Below, in pieces: positions 11,693 through 23,639 of a DNA stretch of 64,000 nucleotides. Under the pieces are notes generated by a model. It had not been told where the DNA came from and did not search any database. It saw only the letters and a program-made list of their open reading frames with translations. The stretch lies in NCBI GenBank assembly GCA_021234155.1, contig JAJEKV010000014.1:15534872-15598871 (forward strand), read 5' to 3'. Position 1 is the first letter of the stretch, and each line of letters begins with the position of its first letter. The stretch is from Isoetes taiwanensis. Taxonomy: Eukaryota; Streptophyta; Lycopodiopsida; Isoetales; Isoetaceae. Made by a program: the position numbers and the translations under genes.

Positions 11693-12729
11693 ACCCCTTG
11701 ACGTCAAGGCAAGATGTTAACTTGATTCTACAGGTTTTGCATAGCGATTTGCTATTCTTGATTACAATGGATGCAAAAATTGCCGGAAGGCAGACCCACT
11801 TGCCTTGACGTACATTTGGTGTAAGAAGTACTCTATGCGATTCATGCAAGTCAACATGCTATGAGGATCAAATTGTCTATTCCATACATTGTGCATTTGT
11901 ACAATAACTGATAATAGTGTAGAAGACACCAAAAAATGATGGTACATTGTAATTTGTATATGCATCTGTACAATAACTGAGGCGAGGTAGTATGGTGGTG
12001 GAAGTGTTTAAGTGCCATCTATAGTGCCACCATGGTGTGCATGTAGTCGGTCCAATAGTAGTGGCTAATGTTAGATGTAGTCTAGGAGGTACTATGTGTG
12101 AGACACAATAAATAAGCCCCTTCATTAGATTCATCTAAAATTCAAATCAAAATAAAGGTGCTTTGATTTTATCTTTTATGGAGTCTAAAGAGAATATTGC
12201 AAGATATAAAGATATATTGGTATACAAATCCCACTTCTCACATTAATGAATGCCTCTTGAAGGGTGTGGCAAATGCAACTCCTAAATAGGTGGAGTGAGA
12301 TTATAAGATACAAAAAAAATGTCACGATGCTAACTTATAGTGTCGCTTGAACATAAGCACATCATGAAGCATACTTTTTTGCTTTTAATAAAACCAAAGC
12401 CGGTGTACCTAAAAACAATAGGGGTGGAATAGTACAATTAAAAATTTTGCTGAATGTATTTGACAAATTCATATGATGTTATGAAGCACATCTCTTGGTG
12501 GGCTAGTCTCATGGTGGAATGGATCATGCTTTTGAACTGGCAAAGCTGTTTAAGCAATGTTCCCTTTTATATAACTTATGAAAAACATAATATAGTTTGC
12601 AAGAGAATCAGAAATGAAGCAAATAATTAAATAAGAAGGACAAAGCGACTAACTTTCTCAAATTAGACAAAATAAGCAAAGCATCACAATGAAGGACTCG
12701 GTCTAGGACGCGTCCTTTTAGTTTTGAAG

Positions 12730-13056
12730 CAGAGGCCGACCTCAGGACGACCTCAGGACGCCCCACGGTTTGACAAGTTCTCCCGGACCGATCTGGAATC
12801 TTTTGGGCCTTCCCGAAGAGGGGCCCCTGAACGGAGGATCCAACGGTCGGATAGGGGAACCGGGCTCCGGGAGGGTGGTCATTAGCGTGCAGCCACCCGG
12901 GGGAGTGCTGCCAGGAAGGGCTGCCTCGGGAACATTTTTGGATCCCGCCTCTTGGGGTCCAGACTCTCCCCTCTTGTGAGGGATCCCTGCAAGGTCTTGG
13001 CCTCGTTTGACTTGGGGAAGGGTGCGGCTCGGTTGCCACCGCAGCGGGCTGCCCGA
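12730..13056. repeat. GC-rich repeat block A, copy 1
   Basis: A ~320-bp GC-rich block that includes GTTTGACAAGTTCTCCCGGA and ends just before TTCTAATGCTAACCCTTTGA. It recurs almost unchanged at 14968-15289, offset by about 2.2 kb. Long ORFs on several frames here are a side effect of GC content; none resembles a known protein. Confidence 0.8.
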
Positions 13057-13800
13057 CCGTTCTAATGCTAACCCTTTGACCTAGACCTTCTCCGAAAATT
13101 TCGAAAATTGGGCTGTGTGCTGGAGATGAATTAGGAATCCAGCTGGCAAAAAATCAGAATTTATTTTTGTACAATGCATTAATTGCGAATTTATGAATGT
13201 CTTGCCACTGCAAAAGCGCCCCCTGACTTCTACTTGCCACATCGGGAGGAGGACAGGCCCAAACTCCACTCCGTCAGTTTCCCTTGCTCCGTATTCTCGG
13301 ATCGGCTTCTGGCCAGTCCCAAGTGCAATGGACCAAGTTTCAGCCCCAAAATGCAAACCCTTCTAGAACACGGCAACCCACGGGGTTTACGTTTTGGAGG
13401 CCCTCTCCTTGTCGATTCGGTAGGGACCTTGCGCCGTGACTTGACATGGAGTGGGGATGTTGGCGCCGAGCCACCAGACCCTAAAATCCCTCTGAAAGCT
13501 GCTTGCCCCGAATTTCCTCTCCCTAAGGCCCCGGGGACGGACGGGCGACCTCCCCTCTCCCGGGAACCCACGATTTGGCTCGCCAATGGACTCGAACGTC
13601 GACATTGCCCTAGGGACCAAGTTACGTGGCGAGAAGACCAAAACTTCGGCCCCAAAACGAAAACCCTTCTAGAACCCTCGGCAACTCACGGGGTTTACAT
13701 TTGGAGGCCCTCTCCTTGTCGATTTGGCGGGACCTTGCTGGCGGTGTCTTGGCGTGGAGTGGGGGTGTTGATGCCGGCGGGGACCCTAAAATCCCCCTAA
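13057..13800. repeat. GC-rich repeat block B, copy 1
   Basis: Block B starts at TCTAATGCTAACCCTTTGAC and includes TGAATTAGGAATCCAGCTGG, CTTGCCACATCGGGAGGAGG and AACCCTTCTAGAACACGGCA. Four copies occur in this window. This copy carries an extra duplication of its own 3' third (13640-13800 repeats the stretch from ~13330). The composition is strikingly unlike the AT-rich flanks. Class is unknown; an LTR or a non-autonomous transposon is possible. Confidence 0.75.
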
Positions 13801-14164
13801 GCTTTTTGCCCCAATTCCGGGAGTTCATTACAAGTTAATTATGCCATCCATGTCAAATAGCTTTAGGGGAGCGTCCGTTGAACAAGGGCATTCTCTCTAT
13901 CCATATGCCTTGATACTTTGAAACACAACCATCATCACAAGCAACCAAATCTAAACCCCCAACCCCCAACCCTTGGTAGTCTTTTTGCTTTTCTCAGAAT
14001 CATTTATCTTCATTCTAGTAGTTATGATGCTTTTCTCAGTAATCATTTATCTTCATTCTAATAGTTATGATGCTTATATTCTCAATGCAATCTTAGACCA
14101 AGTATAACGTCCAAATGCCAAGGTCAACCCCAAGTACAACGATCCCACAAACTCCATTCCTTTG

Positions 14165-14770
14165 ACCTTAGCTAACCCTTTGATCTAGACCTTCTCCCTA
14201 AAATTCAAAAATTGGGCTATGTGCTTGGAGATGAATTAGGAATCCAGTGGGCAAAAATCAGAATTTATTTTCGTACAATGCATTAATTACGAATTTATGA
14301 ATGTCTTGCCATTTGCAAAAGCCCCCGACTTCTACTTGCCACATCGGGAGGAGGACAGGCCCAAACTCCGCTCCGTCGGTTCCCCTTACTCAGTATTCTC
14401 CATTGCGGCTTCTTGGCGGTCCCAAGTGCAACAGACCAAGTCTCGCCCCCCAAAGCGCAAACCCTTCTAGAACACGGCAACCCACGGGGTTTACGTTTTG
14501 GAGGCCCTCTCCTTGTCGATTCGGGCGGGACCTTGCGCCGTGACTTGGCGTGGAGTGGGGTGGTTGGCCGCCGAGCCTGCACCCTAAAATCCCCCCCGAA
14601 GCTGCTTGCCCCGAATTTCCTCTCCCAAGGCCACGGGGGCCGGACGGGCGACCTCCCCTCTCGTAATCGTGATTTGGCTCTGCCAATGGACTCGAAACGT
14701 CGACATTGCCACAGGGACCAAGTTCCGTGGCCAGAAGACCACCCGACCTCCAAGAAGCGCCAAAGTAGCT
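14165..14770. repeat. GC-rich repeat block B, copy 2
   Basis: Second copy of block B, preceded by an AT-rich spacer (13830-14160) that itself holds a duplicated TTTTCTCAGTAATCATTTATC-like stretch near 13990 and 14035. The copy is recognisable from the leader AACCCTTTGATCTAGACCTT through CACCCGACCTCCAAGAAGCG. Confidence 0.75.
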
Positions 14771-14967
14771 CACTTCCATCATACTCGTAGTCAATTGGCC
14801 TAGGATGTGGATGCGGCATACTGTCGTGGAGGGCGTGAGTGTTTCTTTCTTTTACAAAACCGACCTTGTAACTTGCTCACTAGGGTAATTTCGCCATTTC
14901 GGACGATTTGACAGGGTCGATTTGCCATTCCGGAGCCTTCCTTGCGGGCGACAAAAAAAAACATCTG

Positions 14968-15289
14968 CGGTTTCTACAAAGGTCGACCTCGGGGCGCCCG
15001 TGGTTTGACAAGTTCTCCCGGACCGATCTGGAATTTTGGGCCTTTCCGAAGAGGGGCCCCTGAACGGAGGATCCAACGGTCGGATAGGGGAACTGGGCTC
15101 CGGGAGGGTGGTCATTAGCGTGCAGCCACCCGGGGGAGTGCTGCCAGGAAGGGCTGCCTCGGGAACATTTTTGGATCCCGCCTCTTGGGGTCCGGACTCT
15201 CCCCTCTTGTGAGGGATCCCTGCAAGGTCTTGGCCTCGTTTGACTTGGGGAAGGGTGCCGCTCGGTTTCCCACGCAGCGGGCTGCCCCG
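14968..15289. repeat. GC-rich repeat block A, copy 2
   Basis: Near-identical to 12730-13056 and again directly followed by block B, so A+B forms a ~1 kb compound unit that is present twice. Confidence 0.8.
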
Positions 15290-15880
15290 ACCGTTCTAAT
15301 GCTAACCCTTTGACCTAGACCTTATCCGAAAATTTCGAAAATTGGGCTGTGTGCTGGAGATGAATTAGGAATCCAGCTGGCAAAAAATCAGAATTTATTT
15401 TCGTACAATGCATTAATTGCGAATTTATGAATGTCTTGCCACTGCAAAAGCGCCCCCCGACTTCTACTTGCCACATCGGGAGGAGGACAGGCCCAAACTC
15501 CCGCTCGTCGGTTCCCCTTGCTCCGTATTCTCCGGCTGCGGCTTCGGGCCAGGTCCCAAATGCAGCAGACCAAGTCTCGGCCCCAAAAACGCAAACCCTT
15601 CTAGAACACGGCAACCCACGGGGTTTCGTTTTGGAGGCCCTCTCCTTGTCGGTCGGCCAGGGACCTTGCGTCGTGACTTGGCGTGGAGTGGGGGTGTTGG
15701 CCGCTGAGAGCCGCGGACCCTAAAATCCCCCCTTGCTGCTTGCACGAATTTCCTCTCCCCAAGGCCTTGGGGACGGACGGGGAATCTCCCCTCCCCGGAA
15801 CCGCGATTCGTCTCTGCCAATGGACTCAGGACGTCGACATTGCCCTGGGGACCAATTTCCGTGGCCAGAAGACCACTCAT
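15290..15880. repeat. GC-rich repeat block B, copy 3
   Basis: Third copy of block B. Its right edge coincides with the proposed left end of the CACTA-like element (about 15884), so the element may have inserted at, or taken up, this repeat. Confidence 0.75.
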
Positions 15881-16757
15881 GTTCACCCAACTAAGAAATG
15901 AGTTTTTGGCGTCATTATCGTCGCATCTGCGGCGTCGATGCGTCGCGCATCGCGGCGTATTTTGTTATAGCGACGTCATTTAAATTATTTTTTATTTTAG
16001 TTGTGACATGTTTGATACTGGGGCATGTTTGAGCCTAGAGGCAATGCTTGAGCCTAAGAGGCTTGTTTGAACCTAGGTGGCATGTTCGACCCTAAGGGAA
16101 ATGCAACGCCTACACGTTCAACGTCTGTAGGCTCCTCATGCTTCACTCTATGTATTTGGAGTTGTTCACCCTGCAAAATACCATTATTATTATCTGTTTG
16201 AAAGGTAGAGCAAGCGATCCGCAATGTAAAGCTAGTGGATAGCATCAAATTAAGCAACGATCGTTAACTTGGTGGTGGCAATGGTTTAAGGTTAGAAAAT
16301 CGGTAACTAAGATACCATTGAAGACTCTTTGGACGAGTTGAAATCCAAATCCTTACCAAAGATTTGAGTGCTTGTGCAAACTGTTTGCTGGCCTCCATTA
16401 AAAGATTTTGTGCATGAGCCTTTATTGGATTGATTTCTCCCATGGATGTACTCTCTGTGACCAAATTTTTGGCTACTCTGTTTATCTCCACAGAGGGCTC
16501 TCGTATGCGTGCCATTATTTGCTCTATGGCGACAGGATTTTGCTCAAAAACTTGTTTCGAAACATCAATAGGCCCAAAATTCTCTTTATGTTCCATGGAA
16601 TCACATTGAAATCTGTTTGTCTGTCATCTGTACTGCTAACCTGTATTTTTAGATTGGCTTTTGGATGCAAATGTGTTGCGAAATCTTGGGTGCATCAGCA
16701 TCATCATTGTAATCCTGGCCATAATAGGGAAGATCAACAACATCGAAAGGCCAAAAC

Positions 16758-17355
16758 CATTCTAATGCTAACCCTTAGACCTAGACCTTCTCCGAAAATT
16801 TCAAAAATTGGGCTGTGTGCTGGAGATGAATTAGGAATCCTACTGGCAAAAAATCAGAATTTATTTTCGTACATGCATTAATTGCGAATTTATGAATGTC
16901 TTGCCACTGCAAAAGCGCCCCCCGACTTCTACTTGCCACATCGGGAGGAGGACATGCCCAAACTCCGCTCCGTCAGTTCCCCTTGCTCCATGTTCTCGGC
17001 CGCAGCTTCTCGGCCAGGTCCCAAGTGCAACAGACCAAGACTCGGCCCCCAAAACGCAAACCCTTCTAGAACCTGGCAACCCACACGGTTTACGTTTCGG
17101 AGGCCCTCTCCTTGTCAGATTCGCCCGGGACCTTGCGCCGTGACTTCACATGGAGTGGGGGTGTTGACGCCAGAGCACGGACCCTAAAATCCCCCCGGAA
17201 GCTGCTTGCCCCGAATTTCCTCTCCCCAAGGCCATGGGGACGGATGGGCGACCTCCCCTCTCCAGAATCGCGATTTGGCTCTGCCAATGTACTCAGAACG
17301 TCGACATTGCCCTGGGGACCAAGTTCTGGCCACCCGACCTCCAAGAAGCGCCGTC
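16758..17355. repeat. GC-rich repeat block B, copy 4 (inside the CACTA-like element)
   Basis: Fourth copy of block B. It lies between two ~145-bp direct copies of CACTA-like subterminal sequence (15975-16125 and 17356-17500, starting GTCATTTAAATTATTTTTTA), so either a secondary insertion or an unequal exchange placed it here. Confidence 0.7.
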
Positions 17356-17374
17356 ATTTAAATTATTTTTTATT

Positions 17375-17810
17375 TTAGTTGTGACATGTTTGATACTGGG
17401 GCATGTTTGAGCCTAGTGGCAATGCTTGAGCCTAAGAGGCTTGTTTGAACCTAGGTGGCATGTTTGACCCTAAGAGAAATGCAATGCCTACGCGTGGTAT
17501 TTTGTTATTGCGACGTCATATACAGTATATTTTATTTTAGTATGTGACCTGTTTGATCCCAGGTCGCATGTTTGAGTCACATGTCATGTTTGAACCTAGT
17601 TGACATGTTTGATGTAAGTGGCATATTTTAGCCACGTGTAATGTGAGCCTAGGTGGCAACATGTCATTGTGACGTCATGTGTTGTATTTTTTTCTCTACT
17701 TTATGTGGCATATATTTGATCTTCTATTGGAGCCTAGGTGGCATGTTCTAGTCTAGGGGCAATGCTTGAGCCTATGTGGCTTCTTTGAGCCCATGTTCCA
17801 CCCGTTCTTT
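17375..17810. repeat. Subterminal repeat region of the CACTA-like element, left side
   Basis: Degenerate ~24-base units containing GCATGTTTGA(G/A)CCTAG(G/T)TGG recur through this stretch and again at 16005-16100. GACGTCAT occurs at several positions. No coding sequence is visible. A G-rich/A-rich tract follows at 17837-17867. Confidence 0.6.
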
Positions 17811-18443
17811 ATTCCTCCGATATAATGTATACCAAAAGGGGGAGGGGGGGAGGGGGAGAAAAAAAGAATTGAATTGAATGGGTTTTTATTGCACACAAAG
17901 ACCAATAGACATAGCCTATCAGAAGGATTGCACTGAGGATGTGCATAATATTTGACATATAGAATTTAATGATCGTCTCCTCTAGGTGCTAACTAGGAGT
18001 CGTCATTGTTAGCATTGCCAACATTTGTATTAAAATGCCCGGCAGTACATCGTATTTCGTGGAATTGCTCGGTGTAAGATGCCGCATGAGAGCCGGTGGT
18101 CCAACCTCTTGATGCTCGTTTTTAAGCGAGTTTGAATGCCTTGATCTGCCAGAGGGCTCTTCAGACGTTATTGACTCCTCTAGCACAACACCTTGGAATA
18201 TTGGGCGCCCCTCGGTGTTTTGTATGATAAACCACCATGTTGGGTCTTGTCGATCGGTAAAGAAAAAAATCTGGTCAAAGAAGCTGGACGTAAGATTGAT
18301 ATTGATGGTCTAAATTTTGAAGTGGATATGTATATGTGTGTACCTGTTCACAGTTGTCTGGAAGGACAAGCGTCTCACTACCAGGGTACATCTTGCTAGA
18401 GTTGACAACGAAAAAGCCACTTGTTCTATCATACTTTCTTCGT

Positions 18444-19442
18444 TCAGGCCCGGCCCCTTAATTGAAGGTCAAACCAATCGACATCGAATATGAAGGTCTT
18501 AAAATTGCCACCAACATCCACCTCCATTATAGTCTTTAACCTCCCGACCCAATCACAGGTGGCTTCCTGACGATTACGATCGGCAACACTTGATTGAAAC
18601 TCCATCGTGAATGATGCCATGACTCTGCAGTCACAAGTCTTCTTGTGTATGTCAAGAGAACTCACACGATAGTGGGTCCCATGCCACCATATCGAGGAGT
18701 AAGATATATACTGTCAAAAGCACCATTAATGTCAATAGATACAATAACATCAAAAGAAAATACTCGATTTCGACATCAACATAATTTGTTGCAACTACCT
18801 TTTTCATGACACCTTGTGTGTATGCCCATTCCGTAGCTGTAATATACTCCCCCTTGTAATATGCATCGGTCAAAAGCCTGTAAGGGTTCATATCCATCAG
18901 GGTACGGGGCTCGTCTATTATGTCGTCTCCATTCATGCCTCTTCTCTTCCATTTCTTCCTTTGCGTTCTCATAACGAGCAATCCATTTTGCCATTGGTGC
19001 CGAATTGTAAAGAAGAAATTGATTAACCTTAATGATCATATCAGGCGGAAATGACTTCTGCATACCATTGCCTTCTGCCACTACCCCCACAATCTTCTCG
19101 TCCCCTTCATCACTCCATAAGCGAGGTGCATCTGGATGTACGACGGAAATATATTCTGTCATATAGAAAAGTGACTCTTTCGCAAGCCATCCCTCTGCCA
19201 TACTACCTTCAGGACGTGCTCTTTGACGCACCATATCCTTCAATACCTTCATAAACCTTTCCAAGAAAAACATCCATCTCGCATGTACAGTTCCCGCGAG
19301 CTCCACTTCCTCAATAAGATGTACCAAAAGATGGGTTTGACTGTCAAGAAAGCTCGTAGGAAACTCCTTCTGCCATTTTCACTTTCATCTCTTCAATTTC
19401 GTCTTTCGGTATAGTTTTTTTACACATCCACCTATGAGGTCC

Positions 19443-19473
<31 letters not shown>

Positions 19474-21768
19474 TAGCCACAAATAAAATAGACGGGGGAC
19501 CACTAAATCAACATGGCCTTTGATAGGGCACTTATTGCCTCCAATGGTCCCTTGTCTAAAACTCCCCTAAAGGTCAGGGGCATGAAGAACTGCATGATCC
19601 AAACACCAAATATAAGTATGGGTTACATTTAATAGTAGTGCATATATGTGGACTTCAATTGCTTACATGCAAGAACTTATGCCAGTCATGGGACTTTAAA
19701 CCAGTCAGCTCCCCAGTACTTGTGAATGCGGTTCGCAATGATTGCATATAACCAGTTGGTGTTCTAAGGGCCCTTAAATCATCATAAATAGCTCGATGGT
19801 CAGCCCTAGCAATAACCCATTTTGCCGGAGGAAGTGGTTGCCCTTCACCTCGGATCCATGCCTCTTTCTTTGTATTACTTACCTTAAGGTCCATCCTGGC
19901 ATTTGTTGTGTCTTTTTGACCAAATACATGCTTCCATAAAGAGTTTCCCACGTTCTTGAAGATATGCATCGGGTCTAAAAGGTGTTGAATCAATAGGTCG
20001 GTCCAATATGGTAGTCTATAAAAAACAGACTTCCTTTTCATATTGGCAGTAAAGACTTCCTCCTCTGCGGCTTCCTCGCCACCACTGTACAATTCCTCAT
20101 CCTCCTGTCTAGGTCGGCTCACGACCTCCTCATTCTGTGTGTGCCCCCTCATGGATTTCCCCTTGTGGATTTTCCCCTCTTCCTTCTTATCCCAACGCTC
20201 ACCCCATTCTCGTATGGTAATTATGCTTGGTGGTTCTGTATAGTCTACAGTGCCATCGAATTGTGCACGCTGCTTTACTGAAGGGGTGCGTGAGCGGCAA
20301 ATACTTCCTAAAACCCTCGTATACTACTTTCTTGGATGCTTAGAGTGACGGTCTGCAACTTTTCCCCACATATCATGCAAGGGAAGTGCCCCGATGTCTT
20401 AAACCCGAAACACTTTCGGCAAGCCCGGGAAAGTCATGCATAGTCCACAATAGTATACCTCTAAGATTAAAAACGCCATTTTTATGTGCATCGTGACCTG
20501 AATACATGTTCCACAAAGGCGTTAACTCATCCACAATTATTCTTAGGTACACATCTAAATTACTTGGTTTTTTCTTCCCAGGTATCAATAAAGTCATAAT
20601 AATGTGCCCACTCTTCATCAACAACCATGGGGGTATGTTGTAGTTCACTATCATCACTGCCATGTAGACCATGCAGTCGATTGTGTACCATATGGGTTTA
20701 CGCCATCGGTGGCCAGGCCCAAACGCACGTTACATGGTTCTTTTCCAAAGTCAGGCCATGTCGCATCGACATGCTTCCAAGCTGCACTGTCGCTCGGGAC
20801 TCGCATCACATCATCACTAGATGCATGTGTAGCCGTGAAGTCCATTAGGCTAGCCAATGCCTTGCAACGGAACATCAACTTTAACCTATAGAATAAATTA
20901 TAGGCAACATATAAGTACCGAAAATAAGTGAATTTACAACTATTTGTAAGAAGTGGTGATGCATATACCTTGGGATTATTGCCGTTTTTCCCTTTAGGTC
21001 ATTCCTGTATCTCGGTTCATTACATACAAGATAATGAGTGGACTTCTCATGCTCGGCAGGGGGATAGAAGATCATACAATCATTTGGACATGCATGTATG
21101 ACTTTATAACCAAGGCCGGTCGCTTGAATCATTTTCTTAACTTGAGATCTGTCGGTAGGCATATTGTTCTTCTCTGGAAGGATCTTCTCGTGCAATAACC
21201 TGCGCATCTAAGAGTGGTAAGATAAAAGATGGAGATGGTGGTAAGATAGAAAGACTTGATAAGTATGTCACCTCAATAGAGCAGAGACACTTGCATTGCT
21301 CCACTTGAACTTGGTTTGAAGATTGAGAATTAGCAGGCACGCCGACAAACGAGAGGTTCGAGACGCAGGAAATAACTGTGTTTCTGCTTCGATAACAATA
21401 GGGTCATCGTCAGTAGGACCAATCCTCGAAGGGTATCCCACATCTTCTGCCATATCCTCTCCACCACCATCCTCGACATCATCTAAATCAATATCAGGTA
21501 ATTCTTGAAGAGTCTGCAACATATCGAGCATCGGCTCGTCACGAAAGACTTCGTTCTCGGGTTCGTCAATAGTTTCATCCTCTTCATATTGATCGTATGC
21601 AATATCTTCATATTGGTGCGCTGTGGCTTGAAATTCACGACGATAGGTTTCCCTTTGCCTGTAACTTAGAACTAATGGATCGTGATGGAGACCGCTCTGA
21701 ATGAGTTCATTAAACAGGAGTAACGTATTAACCATCATGTCAAATAATGTAATAAGTATAAAATACAT
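18444..21768 (-). pseudogene. CACTA (TNP2-type) transposase, broken
   Basis: Minus-strand fragments appear in the order expected for a CACTA transposase. 21768-21268: acidic stretch, then FPASRTSRLSACLLILNLQT as at the start of Transposase_21. 21207-20881: HACPNDC, the hallmark of the family. 20878-20654: WKHVDATWPDFGKEP and NVRLGLATDGVNPYG. 20672-20373: YNIPPWLLMKSGHI, LIPGKKKPSNLDVYLR and LLWTMHDFPG. 20152-19655: PYWTDLLIQHLLDPMHIFKN, then KSHDWHKFL, the start of DUF4218. 19327-18776: HLIEEVELAGTVHARWMFFL, ERFMKVLKD and PEGSMAEGWL (DUF4218). 18665-18444: IFDVDWFD (DUF4216). The fragments lie in different frames. Some gaps may be introns, such as the A-run at 19447-19472, but several are frame breaks, so this copy is probably inactive. 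Confidence 0.85.
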
Positions 21769-21855
21769 ACAACCATTTGCATAGACTCACGAATGACAAA
21801 AAAACATATTTAAAAAAAAAAATCCTCTTTATTCCTTTTTTTTAGTACAACAATA

Positions 21856-22935
21856 CTATTGTTCCATCTCAAATGGGAGAGGTCTATCATAGCGATAGTT
21901 GATGAATAACTCATCTCCAATGTTTATGCTTTTAATAGCACACACCATGATATATCTGCCTTTTACATATCTTGTAAAAAAATCTTCCTCCCCTCCTTGA
22001 CACTCTAAAAATTCACAATTGCATCGCTCACGGTTGTCAATAGAACTGTTGATGAACCCTGCAATATTGCCATGAACCCCTGGCCGACCATCAATAAACT
22101 TCAACTCCTCATCACATGCCCCCGCAGCTATCGACGCAGCATTGGAATTCATTCCATAAATCCTCATACGCCAAGCATATTTAGTCAAAGTTTGCCAAAG
22201 TTTTCCAATCGTACTCAGGACCTGCATATGGCATTAATGGAATGTGGGTTCCTCGCTCCACTTCTATACGCGTGCTGGAGATAAAGCCGAATCCAGCTTC
22301 TGGACAAATGCGGCTCCGCATAATGATGTATCTTCTTCCCCAATAAGCAAATTCTTGATCCATAGGGATAGGTAAGTCTACTGGCCACAAGCCAAATGTC
22401 TTGCGGTGTCTAACAAAGGGTCGGACTAATCTTTGCAATTCTTCAGGAATTTCACGCTCGGGCAGTGAGGCCAAGCATTCTTGGGAAATGTGCGACACAT
22501 GCAATGTTCTCATGATAGCCCTTCGTGTTCTTTCACGCAGGGGAACACTCAGCGTTGAGCGGCACCCATCCACATTATTGATGAATCGGGTTACTGCTTC
22601 GGTTTCATATGTCTCTATGGATAACATTAAACCAAAATCCACATCTAGTTTGGAGGAGACACCAGCACCATCTACCTACATATTTAGATATCATAAATAT
22701 CTTGAATATATACTTGAACTGGGAGAGATACTCTTAAAAAAAAACAAAAAAACAAATAATAATTGTATACCAACTTGATATCCATGACGAGCATCAGATC
22801 TGGTGGGTTGTTCAAATGTACCAAATCTTATCAGATGGTCTTCAACAACCGTTCTAAGTCGTCTCTTCAGCCCCATACATCTTTTACAATCGCAAACTAT
22901 TTTGTCCCTCTACCAATTACAAAAGGTAAGTACTA
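21856..22935 (-). pseudogene. SET-domain ORF inside the CACTA-like element
   Basis: On the minus strand, a first exon (about 22935-22770) encodes KIVCDCKRCMGLKRRLRTVV followed by a VEDHL motif, like the CxCxxC Transpos_assoc segment of CACTA proteins. It ends at a plausible donor (GTATAC), and a TATGTAG acceptor opens the next exon at about 22676. From 22642 onward, PEAGFGFISSTRIEVERGTH and YAGPEYDW match the start of a SET domain (GfGl.a...I..Gt....Y.G). GVHGNIAGFINSS, RCNCEF and INIGDELFINYRYD (22080-21870) match its C-terminal half (GN..rFIN...C...GeEL...Y). A one-base frame change is needed near 22185-22215, where the first frame meets TAA. The usual NHSC is replaced by NSSI. An AATAAA motif follows the stop at about 21830. 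Lysine methylation is the known SET activity; activity here is not shown. Confidence 0.7.
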
Positions 22936-22983
22936 TATACTGCACAATAGTTTGAACGGCTGTGATAGATATAATATGGTAGT

Positions 22984-23036
22984 ATAAACCCTAAACCCTA
23001 AACCCTAAACCCTAAACCCTAAACCCTAAATCCTAA
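22984..23036. repeat. Interstitial telomere-type repeat (CCCTAAA)n
   Basis: About seven consecutive CCCTAAA units, the last one CCTAAAT. This is the Arabidopsis-type plant telomere motif. It lies inside the CACTA-like element, just 5' (minus strand) of the SET ORF, not at a chromosome end. Confidence 0.95.
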
Positions 23037-23044
23037 ATGGACAG

Positions 23045-23330
23045 AATTGGGCCCGGACACGTAGTCCTCTCCACTCAAGGTGAAGCCGACCATGCCCTTT
23101 CCCGAGTACGACCCTTATATAAGTTTCAATTGCAATAAAGATCTTTTGGAGACGCGCTATCCCCGATACATAGAGTCCCCTCCACTCAAGGTGAAGTCGA
23201 CATATGACCTTGACTACGCGACACCTCAATTTTGTAATCTACATTGTACTCAGTAAGGTATGAAGGTGAGTTTGGGCCCGGCACACCTGGTCCTCTCCAC
23301 TCAAGGTGGAGGCAACCGTGTCCTTGACCA
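23045..23330. repeat. Three ~112-bp tandem units
   Basis: CCTCTCCACTCAAGGTGAAG or close variants occur at 23066, 23177 and 23292, each inside a longer similar stretch (GGGCCCGG or CCCCGATACA before it). The array lies between the SET ORF and the GACGTC-rich subterminal zone. Role unknown. Confidence 0.8.
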
Positions 23331-23639
23331 AAAACACCTGCATTTTTTTTTACTACTCGCAGTACACGTCCTCTCCTAGTTTATATATGTCTAGGCTACT
23401 AAATACAAGAATCAGTCACTTACATGTGATGGTTCCAAGATATCCAACCTCCCCGGTGGTAAGACAAAGATCAATCTGTCTCGCCATCTCCAGGCGTCGA
23501 TCATGCCGATGACCATGGCGATCCATATAGGGCAGCAACAAGTATAAGATATGGTTAAAAAGAAGAACACCAAAGGCGCTAGGCTGGAAGAGGAGCGAAA
23601 GAAAATAACAATGAAGGCCGAGAAAGAGTTGCTTATATA

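Noticed and set aside
13226-13256. TTGCCACATCGGGA resembles the upstream element of plant U-snRNA promoters
   Set aside because: No snRNA-like sequence or properly spaced TATA box follows in any of the four copies.
12608-17380. Many ORFs of 60-205 codons on both strands in the GC-rich blocks
   Set aside because: They occur on several frames of the same DNA, start and stop at different points in sister copies, and show no family resemblance; they follow from GC content.
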